Positions 44,214-55,167 of a stretch of 64,000 nt of DNA are shown one piece after another. Origin of the DNA: Yarrowia lipolytica (Eukaryota; Ascomycota; Dipodascomycetes; Dipodascales); the NCBI RefSeq assembly GCF_001761485.1, contig NC_090775.1:2177001-2241000 (forward strand), read 5' to 3'. Positions within the stretch are counted from its first letter, which is position 1. Each line of letters starts with the position of its first letter. Under the pieces are notes generated by a model. That model was not told the DNA's origin and did no database searches. It saw only the letters and a list, made by a program, of their open reading frames with translations. The position numbers and the translations under genes are program-made.

Positions 44214-44936
44214 TCAGACAACTTCACTAACCTGCAAGCTCTGATCGTACAAGAGTCTCTCCAGCTTAGCCAGACTCTGCTGGAACACCTCTATCTTCTT
44301 GACCAGGTTTGGATCACCTGTGAGCACGAAGACAGAGTACTCGAACTCCCGCAGTAACGCCACAATTGGCAATCCATGTGCTTTGTTCAGAGTTCCGTAT
44401 CTCATTAGCTCACCGGTCAGATCAAACAGACCAGAAATGTAGTCTCTAGGATGGACATATACATCAATGTTGTGTTGTTTGATGATCTCATGCAGCTCTT
44501 CCATGGTCATGATCTGGCCCCTTTCAAGCCAGAACTGGAAAGACATGGCTTCAATCATCTCCTCCGAAGCTCCAGACACCTGCCGAGAGTATTTCCAGTA
44601 CGCGTTTGTGCTGTTGCCAACTAAACTGTTGATCTCGGCGAACTTGGCAGCAATCAGCTTGTACTGAGACGTCAGGGTCGCCTGTACGTCTGGAGCCAAT
44701 GAGAGCGGCTCCTGGCCATTCTTTTTGACCCTGTGAAGTGCAAAAATGATTTTCTTGCTGGCTGCCGTCACGTCTCGCGAAATGTTGATGACCTGAGACC
44801 GCTCATCCTGAGAGATGTCGAGGCGTGTCTTGAATTGGAGAAAAAAGTTTTTGGCCGTTTCTTCCGTGCTGGATTCGATTTTGGCCACCTTGACGCCCTC
44901 CTCGACTTCTGTTTCTGTGTTTCGTTTCAGTGACAT
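44214..44936 (-). CDS. Translin-associated factor X (TRAX/TSNAX)-like protein
   Basis: The 240-residue all-helical protein belongs to the translin/TRAX family. TRAX is the catalytic subunit of C3PO, an RNase that finishes RISC loading in animals and trims tRNA leaders in Neurospora. The catalytic acids appear retained: the EEMIEAMSF helix supplies the E-x-x-E pair, and the later Asp sits in GLFDLTGELMRYG. A C-terminal FQQSLAKLERLLYD helix matches the family, and the length is near the usual 230-290. The N-terminus carries a short basic patch (residues 4-20). No translin partner gene is visible in the window. The start is the ATG at 44936, tandem with and 135 bases downstream of the SPA2 stop. 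Confidence 0.85.
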   Translation of the reverse strand: MSLKRNTETEVEEGVKVAKIESSTEETAKNFFLQFKTRLDISQDERSQVINISRDVTAASKKIIFALHRVKKNGQEPLSLAPDVQATLTSQYKLIAAKFAEINSLVGNSTNAYWKYSRQVSGASEEMIEAMSFQFWLERGQIMTMEELHEIIKQHNIDVYVHPRDYISGLFDLTGELMRYGTLNKAHGLPIVALLREFEYSVFVLTGDPNLVKKIEVFQQSLAKLERLLYDQSLQVSEVV

Positions 44937-45071
44937 GTCGTGAAGAAATATTTAGCCTCCATGCAGGAACTTGTGTAAGGTGCATGCAACGAACCCAGCA
45001 CAACCCAGTCAGACTCAGAACTACAAGATTTCATTATTGCAACTCAGACTATACAAATACAATAAATACTT

Positions 45072-48000
45072 TTAATTATGTGCAATCTGACGGTCAATCT
45101 CGCCGATTTCCGTCTGAAGGGAAACCTCCTCGACTGTCTTGACCAACTCCTTGGTACACTTGGTAAGATCAAACGAAAGACCAGCAAGCCGCTGCTTGAA
45201 CTGCTTGGGAGGGTACTCGGCTCCGGGCTTAACGAACTTGTCGTCCTTGAAGATCATCTTCATTCTATCCGTGCAGGCCCGCAGATCCTGGCAAATCCAA
45301 GTGCCATTCTCCTTAAGCAGATGGTTTCGAGTCTGGGCCATGGACTGAGAAGTGGCATCCACCATGCATAGCACAACCTTGCAAATGGCTCGAGAGTGAG
45401 CGGAGATGGCAATCATGTTGGAATTGCCCTTGATGGCCGTCAGCAGATTCTGAATAGCCTCGATGACTTCTACACACTGCTCCTCAAGGTAATATTGCAG
45501 ATCCTCCACGGTGTTGTCGGGATCTTCACCATCGAATTTGACGGCCTTGGGCAGATAAATGCCCAGATCCGCAGCAATGATCTGCTCGTCCTCGGACTCG
45601 GACTCTGACTCGTCCTCATCATCCTCTTCGTCACTGTCCTCCTCTTCGCTGCTCTCCAGCTCACTGCCGTCCTCACCACTCTCGATCTCCTCAGAGTGGC
45701 CCTCAAACTGATGTTGAGCCACTTTGACGGGGGGAACATGCCCATCATCAATCTCACTGATTTCACTGGTGAGAGACTCGCGAGGCTGAGGCGCATCCTG
45801 CACAGAAGTGACAGAATGGGTCAGTGGAGTGCTGTGATTGTCGTAGTGGTGACCCTCGTGATCCTCGCCGCCAAGAAGAGTGTCGTAGTCTTCTCGAGAC
45901 TTGGGTGAATCAACACCTCGGGGCTTGACATTGCCATCGTCGCTCATCTGAGTGAGCTCCGTAGTATCATCCTGGTTCTCAGACATGTTTGACACATGAG
46001 AAATGTCAGGCGACTGGCTCACAACTTCCCGAAGTGCACTGGGAAGCTCAAAAGTGGCCTGAGGATCGAAAGACTCCTGGGGATGAAAGGCACCAGGAGA
46101 AGACATTGAAGTGGCAGAAGAGTCCAGAGCAGGGGAAGCAATGGCAGGAGAGGCGTACGACTTGCCAAGGGCCGAAGCAACACCAGTACCGGCCATGGAA
46201 GCGCCCACAACAGCAGTAGCGGCCATGGCTGCAGTGCTGAGCTCGTTGGGGGTTGGTGCATGACCATCGACCCCACTGGAAGCCACATGGGGCTGAATAG
46301 ACTCTGTGTGAGCATGAACAGGCTCAAAGTGAGCATCCTGAAAGTCATCTTCCTCCACTTCCTCGTCGTCATGCTCGTCGTCATCCCCGTCTCCAACAAC
46401 AGCAATAGCGCGGGTTTCCTCGTCAGCACGCTTCTCAGCAGCTCGAAGTTCCTGAGCAGACACGTAGTCGTATCGCTGAATTTCGTGGAGAGGACCGTCG
46501 AAAGTTTCAGGCTCAGCAGGACCGTCCTCACCGTTGGGATGACAATCAAAGTATTCCTTGTTGGAACCAGAGTACACATTCTGCCCAATGGAGTATCCAT
46601 GTCCCTCTTCGGCACCGTGCTCACGGGCATTGTTCATCTCACGAGCCTTGTCGAGAACACGGTCCTGGTCCAGAGTTCGGGGCTCCACGTCTGCCTGATG
46701 AGACGTGAAGTTGAGAGCCTGGCTCTGGCCCGCTGCTTGCAAATCCCGAGGCTTGAGCTGAAGACCAGATTCGGCATCCAGCTCTCGAGGATGGAAATCA
46801 AGCTCAGCGTCCAAGTCACGGGGCTTGAACTCGGTGTCGAGATCCCGAGGTTGGAACTCAGTCTCTGACTCCGTCTCCTTTAAACCGTCCTTCTTCTTCT
46901 GACCGAATGAAAGAGCAGCCACTCCAGCTGTAACAGCGCCAACGGCAGCACCGAAGGCACCGCCAAAGCCGTTGGTCGTGGAAGAGGAGTCCGCCTCCAC
47001 CTTTTCAGACACCTTTTCAGGCACGCTGTCAGCCATCTCTCTATCGGCCAGAGGCTCAGAAAAAGAAAGAGGCCCAGCAGAGTGAAGCTCAGTAGAGTGA
47101 GGCTCAGTGGAGTGAGGCTCAGTGGAGTGAGGCTCCAGTGGAGTGAGGCTCAGTGGAGTGGGCAGTGGAGTGCATCGAAAGAGGCTCAGTAAAGTGAGTT
47201 GAAACCGGTTCAGCGGAGTGAGTCGACAAAGGTTGAGTAGTCAGAGGATCGATAGGCCCAGCAGATTCCTCAGAGATCTGTCGAGATCTAGTCTTGGGAA
47301 CGTTCAACTCCGCAACCTGGGAAGAAAGAGAGAGGGTCTCTCGAATGGAATGAGACTCGTTCTTGTTACCATCAACATCATGGGGGATCTCAGGAAGCTC
47401 ATGGCTGGGATCTCGGCTTAATTCTTCGCCGTCACCTCGCTTCTTGTTCTTGTCTCGGAGAGACGAAGGAGCCGAAACGAGTCGCAGAGTTCGTAGCCGG
47501 CTGTTGCCCTTGGACGGTGTCTTGACGGGTGACTCGACGGAGACTCCCTCATTGGAAGATAAGGAGTCAGATCGAGATGGAATCTGGTGGGGAGGAGTAA
47601 GTCCGTCCGTCTGGGAAGAAGGAGAAAGAGGATACGAGTCAAAGCTCACACCTCCAGCGTTAGCTCCAGAGAGACCTGCTCGAATTGGAGTATGGTTGGA
47701 GTTTGTAGAAGCAGAAGGGTAGCCCGAAGCGGACGAAACAGAGGTGTTTCGAGTGGTGTTGCGAGTGCTGACGCTGCCAGCACCGCTTCCAAGAGCCAGG
47801 CCAAGACCCTCGCGTGTCAGAGCACGCTTCTCACCGTTCTCAGACCGGATCTTGGCAACCTTCACAAGCTCAATGACGGCACAGGCAAGATTCGCCACAG
47901 AAGCATCCAACAAGTAGATAGGGAGCAGACCAGACGACGTGGCGTGGTTCTTAGTGCACGTGATCAGTTGGTTGGCGGTCTTGGAAACAATGGAAGATAG

Positions 48001-50382
48001 GTTGGAAAGGAGAGGAGTTCGGTAGTCTCGAGCTCCTCCCTCTGTAGACACATCATTGGAGTCATCAGTGACCTTTCGAGTAGCAACAATTACTCTGTGA
48101 AGATGATGAAGAAGCTCTGAATGGTCGCTTCCAACATCCCGGGACTTGAGCAGATACTCATCTGTGGCAAGCTGGAACTTCGTGAGAGACACATCCTCCA
48201 CCAGACCATGAACTTCATCAACAAAGGGATTGGTAGACTCAATGGCAGGCTGAACGATTCCACTTGTGCCATAAACAGACGATCGGAGAGACCGAACCGT
48301 GGCCTTGGTCTTAGAGTATCGAGCCTTCCACTGCTCAATTTCGGCCTTGAGCTCGTTGACCTCTCTGAGAGCCACCTCGTGGTCGTGAGACTTGGCAGCC
48401 AGAGACTTCATCTCAGCCAGGAAAACAGCAGCCTGCTTCTTGACCTCGGAAGTCTTCTCTCTCTGCTCTCTGAGCTGGTTCTGCAGGTTCAGAATGGCTT
48501 CAGAGTCCATATCCTCAACAGCAGGCATGCTCTTGTCAATAGAAGTGTCAGGAGAGATGGAAGGAAGACGATCGTAGTCAATACCTCGATCGAGACCTCG
48601 CTCACGAGATCCAGAGCCAGAAAGAGCACTGAGAGCACCAGCTCCGGCACCAGCTCCAACCCCTCCAGCAAGCAAACCGTTGTGAGAGCTCTGCTTGAGA
48701 GCCTCCTTTCGAACAGACTCAAGCTCATTCTTATGCTCAATATTCACCTGCTCAAGCTCTCCCTGAAGTTTGTCCAGCTCAACCTCCTTGAGCTCCAATT
48801 CAGCCTCGAGAGAACTGACACGGGTAGCCAGAGAAGTGTAGGAGTCATCCAAACTGGATTGTTTATCGACGAGAGTCTCGTGGCGACCCCGCAAGTCCTC
48901 CAGGTCCACATCTCGTGTGCCAATAATCTCCCGCAGCTGTGTTTTTTCCTCCTCCAAAGTCTCCACCTGGGCGTTGCAGGTCTCCACAAGACGCGCCTTT
49001 TCGGACTCCAGCGACTTGATGAACTCGTGCAGCTGCTCGTTTTCCTCCATCAAGCTCTTGGACATGTTCTCTGCGTCCACCAGTTTGTTTTTGAGGTCCT
49101 CCGACTCGGCAGAAGCAGAAGCAGAAGTAACACTCTTGTCGTTCGGACCTCTGGTGGCTGTGTTGGATTCAAACTCAGGCTCAAAGTCGCTAGGAGTAGG
49201 AACATGTGTGTACCCAACCTGGGTGTGACCTGTAGGTCCACCCAGAAGCTCGTCGTCGTCCAATTCGGGAGAGTCTATCACCTTAGAAGTATCAACGTCC
49301 TCGGGATGAATGGTCTCGGGATGGAACGAGTGGCTGTTGTTGTGGTTGTCTTGACTGACGTCTCTAGTGGCACTTTGAATGTCGTAGGTAGGAGCGTTGT
49401 TGCCAATGTGATGGCTGTGTTCACTGCTGGTCTGACTGACATTTCTAGCATGCAAAGGTTGGGTGCTGTTGGCGAAGTCGTTCTGAGCATTGAGTGAGTT
49501 CTGACCATATGCAGCAGGAGTGGCAGTGTGATCCTCGTCCTCCACATAACGCTGATCTTGCCCCTCGTCTTCATTTTCTTCCTCCTCATCTTCCTCCGAG
49601 TCGGTCTCTTCCACCAGCGTACTCTTGTTGGGAATGAGCGTCTTGGATTGGAGGGTGCCACTTTCGGGGAAAGATCGTTGGCTCTGTTGACTAGGAGCGC
49701 GGTCGTGCTCGCCGCTGTGGTTCTCGGTCACGTGGCTGTCATCCACTTGAATAGCCGGTACGGCATCCACTGCCACTCCATAGCTATTATTGTCGTATGT
49801 TAGTGGCTGATTGGTGACTTCGAACGACGTGTCCGGATCGATATCTGTCGGTACATCCATGTGGTTGTTGTGGTCTTTGTTGTGACCGTTGGTGAGTCCG
49901 TCCTCGTAGCTTCTATCATTCTCTAGATGCATAGGCACATCGACGGCATGGCCCATGGTGTGATCCTGAAGATGGTGGTCTTGGGGCTGGCCAATTTCGT
50001 GCGCAGCAACACCGATCTCCTCATGCCGACGCTCAATCTCGTACTGAATGTCACTAGCCAGGTCTCTAAACCGCGAGACTGGCAGAGTGGACAGCTTCTG
50101 GCGGGCCTGATTTCGCTTGGGATGGAAATTCGACCGCGGAGCTAGATAGTCTTGGGTCTCGTAGCTAAGACCCTGTCTTCGTTGCAGTTCGTCGTACACG
50201 TCGGTCGAGAGCTCTGCAAATTGCAGACGGGACAGCTTGAGCAGCTTTTCACGGGCCTTGTGGACCCGTGCGGACGACGACGCGCTGCGCTTGATGTCCG
50301 TCTCGTGTTGTTCCGTCTGCAGAAACTGTTTGAGTGACCCATGGTGGGTAACCAGGTCGTCCACTGCGTTAGGCATGTTCAT
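45072..50382 (-). CDS. SPA2: Polarisome scaffold Spa2, split into two frames by one repeat unit
   Basis: Two adjacent minus-strand frames are the halves of Spa2, the scaffold that holds Bni1, Pea2 and MAP kinase components at sites of polarised growth. The first (50382-47119, 1087 codons) has the two SHD/GIT repeats near its start (AREKLLKLSRLQFAELSTDV, ARQKLSTLPVSRFRDLASDI), a long coiled coil (about 440-720), and a conserved block including NPFVDEVHGLVEDVSLTKF. It ends in HSTEP repeats. The second (654 codons from an internal ATG at 47036) has PRDLD/PRELD repeats, acidic stretches and the conserved C-terminal domain (VEDLQYYLEEQCVEVIEAIQ). They are offset by one base within a 15-bp repeat whose unit at 47131-47146 has 16 bases. 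In a single frame the protein would be about 1770 residues. Either this strain has a real truncation, or it is a sequencing or assembly error. Confidence 0.85.
47071..47161 (-). repeat. 15-bp coding minisatellite in SPA2 (HSTEP repeat)
   Basis: Six adjoining units of the plus-strand pattern GGCTCAGTGGAGTGA encode HSTEP on the minus strand. Five units are 15 bp, start at 47071, 47086, 47101, 47116 and 47147, and preserve frame. The unit at 47131-47146 is 16 bp (GGCTCCAGTGG...) and shifts the frame, leading to a stop at 47119-47121. Confidence 0.9.
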
Positions 50383-51928
50383 GAAGTTGTGGGTGTGAAT
50401 CGGGTGTGATGGTGCGCTCTTCTAGATGCGATCATCCAATGCCGGACGCTGGACGCCAGACACCGGACGTCGGACGCTGGAAGCAAGCAGAAGCGCGACG
50501 CTTTCGTGAGCCCCATCTCTTATTCTACCTGTGAACCCAGCTTCGATTGTTGGTCCATCTCCAACTCGTTTTCCGGACGTGTCGCGTAGTCTGGTCTTGA
50601 TCACCGTGCCAATTCTGGGATTGGTCCGTAGTACTCACTTGTATGTCCACGTAGTCTGTCGTTGCGAGTGGTCGAGACGGTGTGTATAGCAGCTGGTGGG
50701 CTTTTGTTGGTGGTGGTGACGCCGGAGTATTCGCAGTAGCGGTGGTTTAGCAGAGGTGAGCCACTATACTAATTGCAAATACGGTATAGTCTTTTTATCC
50801 TTTGATGTGCGTCGGCAGGACGTGACGTGCCTCTACAGTTAATGTTTGGAGAAGAGAAAGAGAGACTTTAAATGAACACAGCAACAGGCGACAAGAAAAA
50901 AAAGATAAGAGCAGCGGAGTGAAGTGAGTTCCACGGAAGATGTGTCGTCGGCGTTTGCGCTCTTGGGGCCAATCTAGCCCCTGCTATCGCGCCCGACACA
51001 CGACCAACCTGGGTCCACTTATTAGTCCCTCCCCCTGGCCCAATGGCTGGTTCCGCTGACCTGCAACTACACGCCCCCTTGGGACTATACAATATAAACA
51101 TTTGCGTTGAAGACGCGCATTTCGAACTCTGCGCGTGGAACAAGGAACTCTCCCGAAACAATAGGCCAAGTACATGCTGGTTAGCACCTCGCCTCGTAGA
51201 GGCTTTGACGTGCCCACAGGTGGGCATGTCGCAGTAGACGGGCGATTTGGCGGCTTGTGTGGCAGTGGGGTCCTTTGATACAAGTAGCATAGCCTCATCA
51301 GTGCAGTGCAGTGTGCAGTGCCAACGTCGTTGTACAGTAAATCATAGCCCATGTTGGCGATCATAAGAGTATACAGTTGTACATACAAGTACTTGTAGTC
51401 AGAAGTGATGGACAGAAAGGTGTGTTTGCAAGCATTCCTGGAGCCGAAAGTAGATCGAGTAACGGCGCGGGCTGAAAGATTGGCCAAACTAAAACGCTTG
51501 GTTTATCGTATTGTGGAGTACGAGACATGGAACTATGTGGATCCACCGTGAATGTGAGCTTGTATATGAAGCCACAACCGGACGGTCAACTACAATGTAG
51601 GAGATAGGCACATGTATAAGGCGGTACAAGTACTCGTACTGTCGATGAAAGCCGAAACTGTGGCGACATTGACCATCCACACCCATGTTGACGGTCAGGA
51701 ACCCATGCCTTAGGCTGTCCGGGCCCTGGCGTGGCCGTTCATTGTTTGCACGGATATGGACAATGGCGTGTAGATCGCGTCTCTGAGACAGGTCGGCTCG
51801 GCTCGAAACATGCCTCTGGCCAATGCAGTACAAGTAGTGATACTGAGGCGGTTGTGGTGTGATTGGAGGGGAGTAAATGCCCATGTATCGACGTTAAGCC
51901 CGTGTTAAACGTCGGTATTACGTCTTTA
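50383..51928. other. Intergenic region right of the SPA2 start
   Basis: This is the SPA2 promoter and leader side. A GTGAGT donor on the minus strand at 50638 might start a leader intron, but no good CTAAC acceptor precedes the SPA2 ATG. A triplicated CCGGACG/ACGCTGGA-type short repeat lies near 50438-50480. No gene is supported. Confidence 0.45.
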
Positions 51929-52192
51929 TTACGCTGCCACACACCACTCGTAACTCTTGCCAGTCTCTCGTACGGACCCCATCCTGCGTCCCTCCAGTGT
52001 CATGCAGCAGTTGCAGCTGACTGAGCGGTTAACACTATTGCGGAATTGCAAGACCCGAAGAGAGAAACAAAAACGTCCAGAGGGATGCTTCTCAGAGGCG
52101 AAACGGTGGGAACGCGTTTCGACGCGTCGACCGTCGCTTTCAGTGGAGCCCTGCTCGAGATCGGAGCGGAGATCCACCACAGCCGCTTCCAT
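51929..52192 (-). CDS. Possible small gene, 87-residue protein of unknown function
   Basis: An ATG frame of 87 codons (MEAAVVDLRSDLEQG at the start, KSYEWCVAA at the end) is called tentatively. It has a CATATAA box about 50 bases upstream of the ATG on its own strand, and an AATAAA directly at the stop codon. No domain, signal peptide or membrane segment is visible, and I do not recognise a family. A chance frame is quite possible. Confidence 0.28.
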   Translation of the reverse strand: MEAAVVDLRSDLEQGSTESDGRRVETRSHRFASEKHPSGRFCFSLRVLQFRNSVNRSVSCNCCMTLEGRRMGSVRETGKSYEWCVAA

Positions 52193-52983
52193 GATAGACC
52201 CAAACGGACGCCGGGATCGACCGCTCTACAGAAGATCGCTTATATGGAATGTAAAAAGGAATGTGAGACAACACGAGAAGAAAAGACGACGAAAAGCAGT
52301 CACGTGTCGTTACTTTTGGTCCCGTGGCACGTGATACCGAGCGTCCCAACCCAATGGTCACCGGCCCTGTCGCGGTAATTACAGTGCCTTGCAACGCAGG
52401 GGCCCCAGTTGCATCATGTACGGGTTTCCTGTAATGTACTTACCAGTACAAGTAGACCCTTACCACAACATGGCATGGCATTAATTGGTTCTTTTTAGCG
52501 TCCATGCGTGGTTGGCGCGGGTGGAGTGGGACAATACAACCATACCGTACGCGATATCGTGCGAAAGACCCGCCATAATTGCAACCGTCATCGGTAATTG
52601 TGTATTGGCGCTCCCATTGCTGTTGTGTTGCACCACTGTATGTACATACTTTTAACCCGTTACTGTAAAATATTTCAGTGTAATCATACAACACTCTAAC
52701 ACCACGCCCCTCAGACTAATGCTCATCTGGGTTGCCAGTATATTTTCGGGTCTAAGATTACGTCATGTTGAGATAAAATGTGTTACTTCTACTTTTAGTG
52801 TTCCAGGTGTCCATTTGAGGTGGTTCCCGTTCTGTGGTCGTAGTAGACTTGTCTCGTCGTCTCGTTGTCTCGCTCTCTCTGTCGAACTTCCCACCATTTA
52901 ATTATGCTCCTGAGCAGCCAAAGTTCCCAGCAAGTACACGTGCATTAGATAACGATACGACCACTGCTTCTCACAGCTCAACC

Positions 52984-53919
52984 ATGATCGAAATCGCCGC
53001 CTCGGCCGCCGAACCCATTCTCACCGTGGTCGTGCCCGGCAACCCCGGCATCGATCTCTTCTACCGCACCTTTCTGGCGCTTCTGGCCCAAAAGAGTCCC
53101 CGTTTCGACCTCGTTTGCGACTCGTTGAGAGGTTTTGAAGAAGAGGAGGCGCTGGCAGAGGCTGCAGAATCAGAGTCCGGGTTTGGACTCCAGGACCAAA
53201 TAAACCACTTTGTGGCGCTCGTTCGAAGCAGATTTGATCCTAAGAAACACGTTGGTCTCATCATCATGGGCCATTCTGTAGGAGCTTGGATCGTCCAACG
53301 AGTCGCCTGCCAGGTCTCCACTGAAGACCCCAAGATCCCCATCTCTCTCGTTGGCCTGCTGACCCCCACAGTCAAGGATATTGCCAAGAGTCCCCGAGGA
53401 TCTTACTTCACAGCCATGGACAAACGTATCGGCTACTACGCCCCCAGCATTGTGTTCACGGCCGTGCGAGTTGCCAATTGGATCCCGGGCTTTGTGCCTT
53501 TCGTGGCGTCGCGAGTGTCGTCGCGCGGGGCCATGCTGCCCCATACAGCTGCGGGAGACGCGCAAGACCCCTCAGAAGGTAACATGGGAGCCTACGATGC
53601 CGTAACCCGGTACGCCACCAACCCACGAATGGTGCGACAGACAGTTGAGCTGGCCAAGGAGGAGATGCGGGCCATTGCTTCGGACCCTGAACCCGCTGCT
53701 ATCAGTGGCTTCTGGAAGACGCTTCCCATTTTCGGCTTCTTTGCTAAAGACGACCACTGGGTGGCCGAGGAGACTCGCAAGGAGCTCTTTGAGGAGTTTG
53801 GCCACCTACCCAACGTTCATTTCGTCGTCAAGGACGCCGCTCACGCATTCTGTATCCGAGAAAACGAAAAGGTCGTGGATGCCCTGTTCGCCGACCTTGA
53901 GGGCAGAAAGGTGGTTTGA
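52984..53919 (+). CDS. Lipid-droplet-associated hydrolase (LDAH family), copy 1
   Basis: The 311-residue alpha/beta hydrolase matches the LDAH (LIDHydrolase) family, proposed serine esterases or lipases on lipid droplets. The oxyanion-side motif VVPGNPGIDLFY is near residue 16, the nucleophile elbow IMGHSVGAW places S98, FFAKDDHW probably supplies the acid, and DAAHAFCI supplies the histidine. The family segment LLTPTVKDIAKSPRG is also present. A hydrophobic stretch around PSIVFTAVRVANWIPGFVPFVA (about residues 160-185) could be the membrane or droplet hairpin. The ATG at 52984 starts directly before the first beta strand; the frame upstream opens at another ATG (52834) but lacks family similarity. 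A paralogue lies 5.5 kb away on the opposite strand. Confidence 0.85.
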   Translation: MIEIAASAAEPILTVVVPGNPGIDLFYRTFLALLAQKSPRFDLVCDSLRGFEEEEALAEAAESESGFGLQDQINHFVALVRSRFDPKKHVGLIIMGHSVGAWIVQRVACQVSTEDPKIPISLVGLLTPTVKDIAKSPRGSYFTAMDKRIGYYAPSIVFTAVRVANWIPGFVPFVASRVSSRGAMLPHTAAGDAQDPSEGNMGAYDAVTRYATNPRMVRQTVELAKEEMRAIASDPEPAAISGFWKTLPIFGFFAKDDHWVAEETRKELFEEFGHLPNVHFVVKDAAHAFCIRENEKVVDALFADLEGRKVV

Positions 53920-54492
53920 TGGAAGATTGGCAGTAACAATTCAAGTACAAGTAGGTACAGTATATAGAGATAGATTCAATAATGTAAAGACGACGGAAGG
54001 TACTGGACATCTGTGTGTGAGCTGAGGGTTGTATCTGGACTACAGTGTACTTGTACGTGAACCAGACCCAGCTAACGAAAGATATCACGGAACTTTCGCG
54101 AAAACGAACAAACTAAACTAACTTGTACAGCAAACGAACACTTTAGCCGAGATGATGATACGCGTTTGAGAGTGAAACAGAGAGATCCAAGAATTCACGA
54201 CCCTTGTGAGATATTTTAAAAAATAAAACCGTGAATGGGAATGTGATCCTCGCAACACTTCAGAAATGTCGAGCTTGTTGTTATATAATCATTATCAATC
54301 CCAGAAGAAGCTTCTCCTCTCGCCCATAACCCCCATTCACGTGGAAACACTTTAGGTTGACGGTTTCCCGGTTTACATTAAGCCAATTGCAGCGTTCGAA
54401 AATCTACCAGTATGTACTGTATGCACAGAACCAAGAGTGTGCTCCTCAAGAACGGAGATCAATACTGGTGGGCCGCCCCGTGAATTCTGTGT

Positions 54493-54498
54493 CACGTG
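54493..54498. promoter_or_regulatory. CACGTG box upstream of PHO8
   Basis: The palindrome GTCACGTGAC centres here, 670 bases before the PHO8 ATG. CACGTG is the core bound by basic helix-loop-helix factors such as Pho4 and Cbf1. Phosphate control is possible but not shown, because the same motif occurs upstream of unrelated genes in this window. Confidence 0.35.
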
Positions 54499-55167
54499 AC
54501 AGACACGTCTCTGTCGCGGCCTGAACGCTAAAACCACACAGCCCATGATTTGGTTGCTGAATTGTGACGTAATACGGCTTGAATGGGGACCCTCCGATCC
54601 TGTCAAATTAGGTTATCTCGGCTAACCGAGATGTGGGGGTTGTCCGGTTGCGTGTAAGGTCCGTTTATACAGGTTTTAGGAGGATAATATGTTTATAAGA
54701 ATGATCGCTTAGTTGTTCTGCTTACAAATCAATTTCAACAATCGTGGTAGCTTGAAAACTGGCCAAAATAATCCGGTCTGTTGTGTAGTTTTTGTAATTT
54801 GAGCTACCTCCCATTTCGGTTGAATCCTCCTGTGACAAGGCATTGGGGTATTTTAATCTATCCCGCAAAGGAGTCGAAAAGGGGGTCTTCTGGCAAGTAT
54901 TTTTGAAGTTTGAAAATTGCAACGTGTCCAAAATCTTTCGGAGACTGCAAATTCATCCCTAAATTCACAAATACTCAACAAGAACCCGTTATATCTCCTG
55001 GGTTTACGTATCTCCTACTCCCCACCTACCCGGTTAGATTAAGTTCGCACATGTCCCAAGATTGCTTATCTAGGGATGCAGTGTAACACTATAGACACCT
55101 TTCGACGACGCTGTCAGTCTCACACACAACACACACTCATTAGATACACGCACACGACACACACAAA

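Noticed and set aside
48121-49497. Plus-strand open frame of 458 codons
   Set aside because: Antisense shadow of SPA2, Leu/Val/Arg-rich as expected from its codon bias.
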